NCBI GenBank assembly: GCA_002410755.1
Contig: DHOL01000087.1
Location: forward strand, 7,605 to 18,694
Reading direction: 5' to 3'
DNA: 11,090 bases
DNA from: Ruminococcaceae bacterium UBA5391
GTDB lineage: Bacteria; Bacillota; Clostridia; Oscillospirales; Acutalibacteraceae
Numbering within the stretch: the first letter of the stretch is position 1; every line of letters starts with the position of its first letter. The translations under genes and the position numbers were made by a program. Positions 1 to 6,865 of this stretch are shown here, in pieces. The notes beneath the pieces were generated by a model. It saw only the letters and a program-made list of their open reading frames with translations. It searched no databases and was not told where the DNA came from.

Positions 1-566
1 GAGTCAAGGTCGCGGTAATATCCTTCGGCGCGGAAACGTGACGTGCTGAAACGGTTGATTACAAGCCGCTGGCTTGTAATCCCTGCCTTATCCAGATGGA
101 GGTGTGCCTGAAAAGCGTTCCGCAGACAGACAGGATCCGGTGTGGCAATGAGCAGCGCGCGCCGCGCCGCAGCCGTGGCACTTCGGAAACCCGGCCCGAC
201 ACCGGCGGGGCAATCAATCAGGATATGGTCATAATACCTGGCGAAAACCCCGATAAGCTCCTTCATAACATCCGGGCTGACGACATCTTCTTCGGCCGCA
301 GGTGCAGGAAGGAGAAACAGATTTGGGAAAAGCGGGGCAGCATAGACAGCCTTGTCCGGTTCCGCGGCGCCCGATACAACGTCCGCCAGGTCGAACACGC
401 GGCGTTCCGACACGCCGAGCATATGGTCAAGGCAACCAAGGCCTGCGTCGCCGTCAATCACAAGCACGCGCTTGCCGCGTGCTGCAAGTGCCTCCCCCAA
501 GCTAGCGGTGATGGTGGATTTCCCGACTCCGCCTTTTCCGGATGTAATTACCGTGACAGTATCCAT
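1..566 (-). CDS. minD: Septum site-determining protein MinD (P-loop ATPase), 3' end outside window
   Basis: A MinD/ParA-family ATPase. MinD binds the inner membrane when ATP-bound and, with its partners, keeps division septa away from the wrong sites. The 188 complete codons visible begin MDTVTVITSG. The deviant Walker A motif GKGGVGKST lies at residues 10-18, with the signature lysine K11. DGDAGLGCLD follows near 38-47, and the Walker B/switch II segment IDCPAGVGPGF near 117-127. The family is usually about 260-270 aa, so the last third, including the membrane-targeting helix, lies beyond base 1. The ATG at 566-564 is preceded by a modest AACGAGG site. The gene follows mrdA in the same direction and has its own promoter (589-617). 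The position after mre/mrdA and the PAG motif favour MinD over a Soj/ParA protein, but the missing C-terminus leaves some doubt. Confidence 0.85.
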   Translation of the reverse strand, partial: MDTVTVITSGKGGVGKSTITASLGEALAARGKRVLVIDGDAGLGCLDHMLGVSERRVFDLADVVSGAAEPDKAVYAAPLFPNLFLLPAPAAEEDVVSPDVMKELIGVFARYYDHILIDCPAGVGPGFRSATAAARRALLIATPDPVCLRNAFQAHLHLDKAGITSQRLVINRFSTSRFRAEGYYRDLD

Positions 567-588
567 GTCTGAAACCTCGTTGATTATT

Positions 589-617
589 ATATTACCACAA
601 TATTTTTCGTGAGTAAA
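589..617 (-). promoter_or_regulatory. Sigma-A type promoter for minD
   Basis: On the minus strand, TTTACT (617-612) is separated by 17 nt from TAATAT (594-589). The expected start point is about 15-20 nt before the minD ATG. The segment is the most A+T-rich part of the 92-nt mrdA-minD gap. It suggests minD can be transcribed apart from the mre block. This is based on hexamer match and spacing only. Confidence 0.55.
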
Positions 618-658
618 GCTTTTTGCTTGTTGATTTTTTCTCTGTACCGGTGCCGTTC

Positions 659-2746
659 TCAGTGCGATGCAGCGGATACTGCGGGAGATGTTACAAAGTT
701 CCCGTTTGCGTCTACTGTTTTTCCGAAGAAATAAGCGTCGAAAATATCCTTTGCAATCTGGTTTGAATATTTACTCGTAGCGCCGTGCTCCAAGACAACG
801 GCTATGGCAATCTGCGGATTGTCATAAGGGGCATAGCCAATAAATGACACGTTGTCCGAACGGTTTTCTCCAGTTTGGCCGGTACCGGTCTTGCCTGCTA
901 TGGCAATCCCATAATTTGAGAAGTAAGAGGCCGCAGTTCCCTTTGTGCAGACAGCCCGCATCCCTTCCTGGACTATCTTGAGGTTTTGTGCCGAAACACC
1001 AATGCTGTCCATCTGCATAGTCGGCGTAGTGTAAATTGTATTTTTGCGCGTATAGTCCGTGACCTTGTCGATGACGTGGGTCTTAAGGCGCACGCCGTTG
1101 TTTGCAACGGTTGCCGCCATGGTGGCAAGCTGGATGGGTGTAAGCATATTGTCGCTCTGGCCTATTCCGGCCTGTGCGGTATCGCCTTCGGTCCAGGTAC
1201 CTCCGGAATTCTTGCGTTCGGCAAGACCAGCCAGCGTCCCCGCGCTTTCGCCGATTTCCACACCGGTCTTTTGTCCAAGCCCGAGACGTTTTGCATAGAG
1301 GTTCATTGCGGAAATTCCAGTGTGCACCGCAGTATTGCAGAAAAACACGTTGCAGGATTCCGCAAGCGCATTCCTGACTGTAAGGGTCCCGTGGCCGCTT
1401 TTCAACCAGCAGCGCAGGCGCAGGTCGCCAAGCACAAAAATACCGTTGCAGGTAAAAGTCGTCTTGTCTGTAATGGCGCCTTCCTGGAGGGCTGCAAGCG
1501 CTACGGAGGGCTTGAAACAGGAGCCTGGTGTAAACTGCCCGTTGAATGCACGGTTGATAAGCGGATATGTTTTCTGGTCATTCAGGAGCTGCACGCGGTA
1601 GTCCGAATCGCTTGCATAGCGGTTTTGGTCATAGGTCGGGTAGGTAGCAGCTGCAAGCACTGCAAAATCCTTAACGCGCAGGACAACAGCCGCACTGCCC
1701 ACACAGTCGGAACCTTTTGGATCTGTTGCAGTGTGGTTTTTCTGCCCATTCTCATTTGTGGCCTTGACATTGTCTGCCAAAGATTTATTGAGAACCTTCT
1801 GAAGATTGCTGTCAATTGTGAGCCAGACTGTATCGCCGGAAGTCGGCTTTTGGGTGACAGTTTCAGAAGTAAGGCTCCCATCCGTTCCAAATTTTACCGT
1901 TTCCTCCCCTTCCTTGCCGCGCAGCCAGTTCTCGGCGTACTGCTCAATGCCGCCCTCGCCAATACGCGAATTCATTTCATAACCCTTGTCTTTCAGTGCC
2001 TTGTACTGATCTGATGACATTGCACCGATTGAGCCGACAATCTGCGGCATCAGCGTGCCGAATGGATACTTGCGCTCTGCTGTGACTTTTGCTTCTACGC
2101 CAGGCAGATTGGAAGAGTTCTCGCTGATAATGGCAACCGTGTTCTGACTGACGTCGGGCGCGAAAATATAGGGAGTTGAAACCGTAAAGCCTGTCTTTGC
2201 CATGTTGTACCGCACTGAGAGGATATTTCGTGTATCTTTTACAGAATATCCGGTGCACTTATATTTGTCGACAAGGTGCTTCATGCACTCATCCGCCGTG
2301 GCATAAGGATTAACATTCAGGAAGCTTTTTGATTTAAGATACTTGATATCTGCATCCCTGCCGGAAATGAACTCATATTTTCCTGATGAATTCACCTGGA
2401 TGGGAAACTCATCCGTCCATTTTTCGTTTTGCGAGTCAAGCAGGCGGATAAGTGCCAAAATGGTTTTGTTTTTTGAGGAATCCCTCATGGTCGCACCATT
2501 GAATTGAATGGCATAGCCCGTTTCGTTTACCGCAAGGCCGACACCTTTTGAGTCCAAGATTTCACCGCGGGCGGCATCCATTTTAACGGCATAAGTGCTG
2601 GACTGGTCTGCGGCCTTCAGCCACTGGAAACCATGCACCAACTGCCAGTCGGCAAGGCGGAAAATAAAGACGGCAACTATCGCCAAAACGAATACTACCA
2701 TAAACAGGTAACGGCCGGAGCCTTTCTTTTTCTTTTCTTCGTCCAT
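659..2746 (-). CDS. mrdA: Penicillin-binding protein 2, class B transpeptidase (elongasome)
   Basis: A 695-aa monofunctional transpeptidase that crosslinks peptidoglycan during lateral wall growth, anchored in the membrane with its catalytic domain outside. Residues 1-10 are Lys-rich and cytoplasmic, and a membrane anchor spans about 10-30. The N-terminal pedestal (RGEILDSKG near 60-68) follows. The catalytic motifs are all present: SxxK as SCFK (S409-K412), SxN as SCN (464-466), and KTG (619-621) in AGKTGTGQTG. The open frame reaches upstream to 2935, but that extension overlaps mreD and is not protein-like. The ATG at 2746 gives the normal Lys-rich start and sits 8 nt after the mreD stop, with AAGGAGG inside the mreD end. 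It is the third gene of mreC-mreD-mrdA. The SxxK serine is followed by Cys-Phe rather than the common Thr-Phe. Family and role are secure. Confidence 0.95.
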   Translation of the reverse strand: MDEEKKKKGSGRYLFMVVFVLAIVAVFIFRLADWQLVHGFQWLKAADQSSTYAVKMDAARGEILDSKGVGLAVNETGYAIQFNGATMRDSSKNKTILALIRLLDSQNEKWTDEFPIQVNSSGKYEFISGRDADIKYLKSKSFLNVNPYATADECMKHLVDKYKCTGYSVKDTRNILSVRYNMAKTGFTVSTPYIFAPDVSQNTVAIISENSSNLPGVEAKVTAERKYPFGTLMPQIVGSIGAMSSDQYKALKDKGYEMNSRIGEGGIEQYAENWLRGKEGEETVKFGTDGSLTSETVTQKPTSGDTVWLTIDSNLQKVLNKSLADNVKATNENGQKNHTATDPKGSDCVGSAAVVLRVKDFAVLAAATYPTYDQNRYASDSDYRVQLLNDQKTYPLINRAFNGQFTPGSCFKPSVALAALQEGAITDKTTFTCNGIFVLGDLRLRCWLKSGHGTLTVRNALAESCNVFFCNTAVHTGISAMNLYAKRLGLGQKTGVEIGESAGTLAGLAERKNSGGTWTEGDTAQAGIGQSDNMLTPIQLATMAATVANNGVRLKTHVIDKVTDYTRKNTIYTTPTMQMDSIGVSAQNLKIVQEGMRAVCTKGTAASYFSNYGIAIAGKTGTGQTGENRSDNVSFIGYAPYDNPQIAIAVVLEHGATSKYSNQIAKDIFDAYFFGKTVDANGNFVTSPAVSAASH

Positions 2747-2754
2747 ATGCCGTG

Positions 2755-3267
2755 TTATTCCTCCTTTTCCCGGATTTGCATGGCAAGCGCCCGGTTGAAA
2801 TAATAAGTAATCGGTGTAAGTGCCACGGTATACAAGGCAATCGGCAGGTAATGCACGGCTAGGGCATAGCCGGCATCCTGGTAGCCGGGAAGCACATAGA
2901 AACATGCCCACTGTAGGATTGTCAGCACAAGGCAAACGGAAGTGTTAAGGATCAACGAGGTAAAAAAATTCGTCCGAAACAGGTCGGAAGCCACATGGGA
3001 AACTGCACGGCATACAACCGCAAGAATCAGACCGTGGAAGCCAAGCATACTGCCGAAGCCAAAATCAAAAAGCAGGCCACCGAAAAGCCCAAACAGCATG
3101 GCGGGGTTTTCGTCCTCGAACATCGCAATGGCCAGCACAGTGGGCACTACAGCAACAGGCCGCACCCCAAAAACGGCAGGGATCAACCCTGGTGTCTCCT
3201 GCAAAACAAAAACGGCCAGGATTTCCAGAATGTAGGCAAGCCAGCGGACTACCCGGTATTTTGTCAT
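2755..3267 (-). CDS. mreD: Rod shape-determining membrane protein MreD
   Basis: A 170-aa integral membrane protein of the rod-shape (elongasome) complex, linking MreC, PBP2 and the cytoskeleton. It has about five hydrophobic segments: near 9-30, 38-52, 56-72, 98-122 and 136-152. The segment FGLFGGLLFDFGFGSMLG (residues 59-76) is typical of MreD, in which a short Gly-rich Asp-containing stretch recurs in this position. The ATG at 3267 follows the mreC stop with a single base between them, and GGGGG at the end of mreC serves as ribosome binding site, so translation is probably coupled. Its stop lies 8 nt before mrdA. MreD proteins diverge strongly, so the call leans on length, topology and position between mreC and mrdA. 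Confidence 0.9.
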   Translation of the reverse strand: MTKYRVVRWLAYILEILAVFVLQETPGLIPAVFGVRPVAVVPTVLAIAMFEDENPAMLFGLFGGLLFDFGFGSMLGFHGLILAVVCRAVSHVASDLFRTNFFTSLILNTSVCLVLTILQWACFYVLPGYQDAGYALAVHYLPIALYTVALTPITYYFNRALAMQIREKEE

Positions 3268-3268
3268 G

Positions 3269-4141
3269 TTATTTTCCCCCGGAAGAAGAAAAAGACTCCA
3301 GCGCCTCTCCCTGGCCTTGGAACGAGGTAATAACCATCACGTCCCGCACTTCTTTCACACTGACAGCCGGCGAAACTTCGGCATACAGCGAAACATCGGT
3401 ATCGCTGTGCTTCACGGACTTCACGGTCCCAACAATCAGGTTGCGCGGGTATATGCCGCCGATTCCGCTCGTCACAATGAGGTCACCTGCGGTAACCTTG
3501 GTGCCTTCGGAAAGATACAGCAGTTTGAGAATTCCTGTGTCCGCAGAGTGGGCATCGCATCCGATGACACCGGTCTCACGTGTAACCTTGTCTACAGCAC
3601 TCAGCTTTGTGTCCGGTGAAAGAATTGTAGTGACCTTGCTGTAAGTAGAGCTGACGGAGGAAACCCAACCGACAACACCGGCCTCCGTCACAACGGGATC
3701 ATTCTGCTTAATTCCGCTTTGCGTACCCTGGTCAATGGTAAACTGGCCGAAGATGTTATTGGGGTCACGGCCGACAACGGCCGCCGCCACGGGTTTAAAG
3801 TCCGGGTTCTGGCTTTTAAGTTCCAGAAACTTGCGGAGCTGTGCGTTTTCCTGCTGGTAAGTATAGTAATTGACAAGCTTTTTATTCAGCTCGTCCACCT
3901 GTTGCTGAAGCTTTTGGTTCTCGGCAGCCAGTTCATCTTTTGATTTTCCTGAACCGCCCGCTGCCACAGCAGCATTGTTTGCCACCATTGTGCTCACGCG
4001 CTGCATGGGGATAGTGAGGTAGCCAAACAGCTTCGCCGTAACCGACCCGCTTGCATTGGAGGTGTAAAGCATCAGGGCGATCATGGCAAACACCAGTGCC
4101 ACCAAAATTTTGGAACCTGTGGAATGAAATACGTCCTTCAA
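3269..4141 (-). CDS. mreC: Rod shape-determining protein MreC
   Basis: A 290-aa bitopic protein that forms extracytoplasmic filaments and activates PBP2 during cell elongation. It has one membrane anchor at about 11-28, then a coiled coil at about 67-109 (ELAAENQKLQQQVDELNKKL and on). Two beta-barrel domains typical of MreC follow, including AAVVGRDPNN (120-129), GVVGWVSSVSSTYSKV and SGIGGIYPRNLIVGTV (225-240). The start is TTG, not ATG. It sits 8 nt after a clear GGGAGG, places the anchor correctly at the N-terminus, and no better in-frame ATG is present. The stop is one base from the mreD ATG. MreB normally precedes this gene but here ywlG does. A Ser/Gly-rich tail closes the protein. Confidence 0.95.
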   Translation of the reverse strand: MKDVFHSTGSKILVALVFAMIALMLYTSNASGSVTAKLFGYLTIPMQRVSTMVANNAAVAAGGSGKSKDELAAENQKLQQQVDELNKKLVNYYTYQQENAQLRKFLELKSQNPDFKPVAAAVVGRDPNNIFGQFTIDQGTQSGIKQNDPVVTEAGVVGWVSSVSSTYSKVTTILSPDTKLSAVDKVTRETGVIGCDAHSADTGILKLLYLSEGTKVTAGDLIVTSGIGGIYPRNLIVGTVKSVKHSDTDVSLYAEVSPAVSVKEVRDVMVITSFQGQGEALESFSSSGGK

Positions 4142-4158
4142 GCGCTTTTCCTCCCTGC

Positions 4159-4251
4159 GGCCTTTTCAAAAGGCCTGGCAAAACTTGATGCTTTGGACCA
4201 GCTTCTTTACTGCCCTCCAAGCTGGGGGACAGCAAAAAAACTTTTTCTGTC
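4159..4251 (-). promoter_or_regulatory. Structured leader between ywlG and mreC (three hairpins)
   Basis: The 107-nt gap between ywlG and mreC carries three inverted repeats. The first, at 4228-4251, has GACAG/CTGTC arms with A- and T-runs inside and overlaps the ywlG stop. The second, at 4198-4225, has 7-bp CCAGCTT/AAGCTGG arms around a 14-nt loop. The third, at 4159-4175, has GGCCTTTT/AAAAGGCC arms and ends just before the mreC ribosome binding site. None is followed by a clear U-tract on the minus strand, so none is a standard terminator. No -10/-35 pair is visible here, so mreC is probably transcribed from the ywlG promoter. The structures may affect stability or translation of the mre part. 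Function is inferred only. Confidence 0.4.
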
Positions 4252-4801
4252 AGCGGAGCAGGTCGTCATAATGGGCGCGTTCACCGCCGATATACTTCGG
4301 TCGGGTGCGGGCACAGACAACATTTGCCTCGCCGACTTTCCTGACGGAAACACGAACCGGAACCGCCACAGGCTGCAAGTGCATCCCAATCAGCGTATCC
4401 CCAATATCAACTCCGGCCTGGGCGCTGAGCTCTTCCACAGCGACCGGGTGTTCAAACGCATGGTAGGCGGCTGTTGCAAACGAGCCGCCGGCTTTGGGCT
4501 GCGGCACTGCGTTCACAATGGGGAGGCGGTTCTTTTCCGCCGCTTCGCCCTCCAAAATCAGCGCGCGGTTGAGGTGCTCACAGCACTGTGCCGCAAGGTA
4601 GATATGGCGCTCTTTCGTGACGGGGTAAATCGCATTAAAAATCGCGTCGGCGACTTCCGTATTGGAATACGAGCCAATCTTATGCCCGCAGACCTCACTG
4701 GAAGAACAGCCAATAACGAGGATGTCCCCCTCTTTCAGATGTGCTACTTTTAAAAGGTCTTCCACGGCGGTCTTTGCCGCCGCGGCAATATCTTCATACA
4801 T
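4250..4801 (-). CDS. ywlG: UPF0340/TIGR01440 (DUF436) family protein, YwlG-like
   Basis: A 183-aa soluble protein that matches Bacillus YwlG along its whole length. Its biochemical role is not established. Family landmarks visible are IGCSSSEVCGHKIGSYS (30-46), AAQCCEHLNRALILE (70-84) with a Cys-Cys-Glu-His block, VPQPKAGGSFATAAYHAFE (99-117), VDIGDTLIGMHLQPVAVPVR (131-150) and TRPKYIGGERAHYD near the end. Conserved Cys and His clusters could bind metal or form an active site (inference). The ATG at 4801 has an ideal AGGAGG 8 nt upstream. A strong promoter lies about 30 nt before it. It is the first gene of the probable transcript running into mreC, mreD and mrdA, where mreB would often be found. 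There is no signal peptide or membrane segment. Confidence 0.92.
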   Translation of the reverse strand: MYEDIAAAAKTAVEDLLKVAHLKEGDILVIGCSSSEVCGHKIGSYSNTEVADAIFNAIYPVTKERHIYLAAQCCEHLNRALILEGEAAEKNRLPIVNAVPQPKAGGSFATAAYHAFEHPVAVEELSAQAGVDIGDTLIGMHLQPVAVPVRVSVRKVGEANVVCARTRPKYIGGERAHYDDLLR

Positions 4802-4836
4802 GGCAGAAGCCTCCTGTTTTAGATTCGTTCCAGATT

Positions 4837-4865
4837 ATTATACCGCGCCTTTGCAGGATTTACAA
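4837..4865 (-). promoter_or_regulatory. Sigma-A promoter for ywlG (and probably mreCD-mrdA)
   Basis: On the minus strand TTGTAA (4865-4860) and a perfect TATAAT (4842-4837) are spaced by 17 nt. The predicted start is near 4830, leaving a leader of about 30 nt with the AGGAGG site. No other convincing promoter is seen before mreC, so this one may drive the cell-shape genes as well. Confidence 0.75.
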
Positions 4866-5114
4866 CACGGGGTATTCCCGCCGATTTCAAGTCGGACGCA
4901 GGCAGCGGGGCAGATACGCCAAGTACACCGACAGAGAAGTTATTTCGTGGCTTCGGCGTTTTAACCGGCAGTGTGTAGTCTCCGGCGCCTCCCTCAATTC
5001 TTCTTTATATTCTTTCGGGTACTATTTTCCTCAAAGGTCCAAGATATCCGCTCCTTCTTTTTAAAGGATCATATCCATCATACCCCGGCGCACGCGGAAA
5101 TTCAAGTGGAGCAC
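4866..5114. other. Intergenic stretch with no supported gene
   Basis: About 250 bases between the hairpin at 5115-5158 and the ywlG promoter. No open frame here has both a ribosome binding site and protein-like content. On the minus strand there are nested inverted repeats around 4945-4990 (GGCG/CGCC outside CCGG/CCGG with a loop of about 13 nt) and a small CCGA/TCGG hairpin near 4881-4895. I could not match it to a riboswitch, T-box, 6S or other RNA class I know. It may be a small RNA, a decayed gene, or spacer. Confidence 0.4.
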
Positions 5115-5158
5115 AAAGATGCGCCCCGCGCAGTAATTGCCGCACGGGACGCATCTTT
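5115..5158 (-). terminator. Long hairpin after the lipoprotein gene, probable terminator
   Basis: Arms of 17 bases (5115-5131 and 5142-5158) enclose a 10-nt loop, about 57 nt past the lipoprotein stop. Read as minus-strand RNA the stem is fully paired, with two G-U wobbles at 5124/5149 and 5129/5144. Read as plus-strand RNA those positions are C-A mismatches. The minus strand is therefore the likely functional sense. The U-tract on that side is weak (UUUG), while five Ts follow on the plus side. It fits a terminator or a 3'-end stabiliser of the protease-lipoprotein transcript. Confidence 0.65.
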
Positions 5159-5215
5159 TTCCCGGAAAATGTTTCCCAACTCTTTGAAAGCCGTTTGGGA
5201 CTGGAAAACTCCGTT

Positions 5216-6016
5216 TTATTTGTTCTGTAAAGCGATCGCCGCCAACTGCTCCTTCATGGAACCATAGGTGCAATGATCCAGGGATTGTGCCTTAGCCGTC
5301 TCAGCCGTTACTGCTGTTTTTACCGTTCCATTCGGTTCATTGCCGGGCATATTTCGCGTGCAGTTTCCATTGCCGTCTATTTTGAAGCGGCATTCATAAT
5401 CGTTGACCGGCGTATAGGCTCCTGGGAAAATATTGTCCTTTGCCAGATAGTACACATAGGAGTCGCCTGCTTTGGGATAATTATCGGAGGAGGTTTTCTT
5501 TTCAATAAAGATTTTTTGCCTTTCTTCTTTCGTCATCTGCTTGAAATGTGCTTCGTCATGGAATGCGTCTACTTCATCCTGAAGCGTCATATATCCGCCC
5601 ATCTGCATGACAGTAATCATATCGCCGGCGGACAAGTCACCCTTTAGGGAATCCGTGACTTTAACATCAATTTTTGTATACGGAGTTCCCTCGTGGACGG
5701 TAAACGCCGATTTTGTCACCGTACAGCGGACAATCTCCGGGCAATTCCGATAGAGATCTTTCAGAGTAGCGCAGCTTGTTGCAAACGACTGAGAAACCAT
5801 GACCTTCTGGGCATTGCTGATTTGGTCTTCATGCCCGGTAATGTCCAGTTCCTTAACACGGATGGTCAAGTCTCTGCCGGTCGGAGCAACATCGGCTGAA
5901 GACACTGTAGGAGAGATGGAATTCCCTTTCCCCAGAAAATTTGAAGAGCATCCTGATATGATGAAAACAGAGACTGCTGCGATTCCGGCGGCAATAGTTC
6001 GTAGAAAGACTTTCAT
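5216..6016 (-). CDS. Hypothetical secreted lipoprotein
   Basis: A 266-aa predicted lipoprotein of unknown function. It starts MKVFLRTIAAG with a hydrophobic core at 8-20 and a lipobox ISGC, so lipidation is expected at Cys23 with the mature protein held on the outer face of the membrane. A Ser/Pro/Thr-rich linker (24-48) precedes a globular part. Segment 96-135 (CTVTKSAFTVHEGT, IDVKVTDSLKGDLSAGDMITV) has the alternating pattern of a small beta-barrel seen in many clostridial lipoproteins that read '...LKGD..GD.I.V...GG' (impression, no search run). Five further cysteines (82, 92, 98, 209, 219) and C249 could form disulfides. The ATG at 6016 has AAGGAGGG 7 nt upstream. It lies 86 nt after the broken matrixin gene and probably shares its promoter. 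Confidence 0.8.
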   Translation of the reverse strand: MKVFLRTIAAGIAAVSVFIISGCSSNFLGKGNSISPTVSSADVAPTGRDLTIRVKELDITGHEDQISNAQKVMVSQSFATSCATLKDLYRNCPEIVRCTVTKSAFTVHEGTPYTKIDVKVTDSLKGDLSAGDMITVMQMGGYMTLQDEVDAFHDEAHFKQMTKEERQKIFIEKKTSSDNYPKAGDSYVYYLAKDNIFPGAYTPVNDYECRFKIDGNGNCTRNMPGNEPNGTVKTAVTAETAKAQSLDHCTYGSMKEQLAAIALQNK

Positions 6017-6102
6017 TGCAAAACCCTCCTTATATCTTACTTGATTTCGTTAGTCAGAGTTTATGATCAGTGGCGCTCTTGCTGAATCAGCTCTTCTTTC
6101 TG

Positions 6103-6732
6103 CTAACCGTAAACATGATTGATATTATTACAGTCAATGGAGCAGGGGCGATCCGTATCACGAACATCATCATAATTGTACATGATGGATTGACCATAAG
6201 GCAAATCCGGCTGATGGCTTAAGCCCATTGCATGACCCAATTCATGCCCGAACAGGCCCGCTTTTTTAAAATCTGAATAAGATAAAGAATTTATTACTGC
6301 AATCAATGAAGATTTTAGTCCAACCCCAGTTGGAGGCAGACGGATCATCGATTTTATTTGAATAGGTCCAAAATTCTGTCTGCCCTGTGATCCCTCCACT
6401 GAAAGCTTTGTTGTAAACGTCAAAGGAGGAATTCGACTGTGTTGTTGTTTCACGGATTGAAATTGATGTTGTAACTCCGGGATTGTCTGTAGTGTTAACC
6501 CAGTTGCCAACCGCAATTTCAATGGGTGAGGCATCGTTACCTGTTACATTTACCAAATAATAATAGCGCCGAAAATCGCCATATTGGCCAACACCACCGG
6601 TTAGTTGTTTATCATTGAAAGTCCTGTTCCCGTGAATACATGTTTCGGTGATTGCCGAAGCAGGAATTTGAAAAACAGTAAAAAGCATAACAACACTAAC
6701 TACAATACAAGTATTCCCCTTTTGCTTTTCAT
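6103..6732 (-). pseudogene. Matrixin-like secreted zinc metalloprotease, frameshifted
   Basis: A metzincin protease of about 200 aa split between frames. Frame one (6688 down to 6266) holds the end of a signal peptide (FQIPASA) and the N-terminal catalytic half through SNWGWTKIFIDCSN. Frame two (to 6103) holds SLSYSDFKKAGLFGHELGHA, the complete zinc motif HELGHAMGLSH (6246-6214, HExxHxxGxxH) and the Met-turn SIMY. Dropping one base near 6290-6295 (AATAAAT to AATAAT) joins them smoothly. A second break is at the front: ATG 6732 opens MKSKRGILVL then stops. One added base in the A4G4 run near 6716-6724 would give a full signal peptide leading into MLFTVFQIPASA. Two independent breaks point to decay, although sequencing error in homopolymers is possible. 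A consensus promoter lies upstream and a lipoprotein gene downstream. The gene is richer in A+T than its neighbours. Confidence 0.85.
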
Positions 6733-6774
6733 TATAGCATCACACATCCTTCTAATTTAGAATGCGTTATATTC

Positions 6775-6803
6775 ATATTATGCTTAAATGCTGTTATTGT
6801 CAA
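6775..6803 (-). promoter_or_regulatory. Consensus sigma-A promoter for the matrixin-lipoprotein transcript
   Basis: On the minus strand TTGACA (6803-6798) is followed after exactly 17 nt by TAATAT (6780-6775). The likely start is near 6768, about 36 nt before the ATG at 6732, with AGAAGGA at 6753-6747 between them. It is one of the closest matches to consensus in the window, although the gene behind it is broken. Confidence 0.75.
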
Positions 6804-6865
6804 TAAATAAATGGTAAATATTTCCGAAATACAAAAGCGTTCCTCACCGGGTGCGCCGGCAGAAG

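Noticed and set aside
96..572. A 158-codon plus-strand open frame
   Set aside because: It is antisense to minD, whose Walker A and PAG motifs are clear on the minus strand.
986..2014. A 342-codon plus-strand open frame
   Set aside because: It lies antisense to the conserved catalytic part of mrdA, is rich in Cys and His in a shadow-like way, and has no ribosome binding site.
2747..2935. N-terminal extension of mrdA to an upstream ATG
   Set aside because: The extension overlaps mreD out of frame, would bury the normal Lys-rich start and anchor, and the ATG at 2746 is better placed.
4887..4997. A 36-codon minus-strand frame starting at TTG in the ywlG upstream gap
   Set aside because: There is no convincing ribosome binding site, the start is TTG, and the Arg/Thr/Ser-rich peptide has no protein-like pattern. 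It is upstream of the ywlG promoter.
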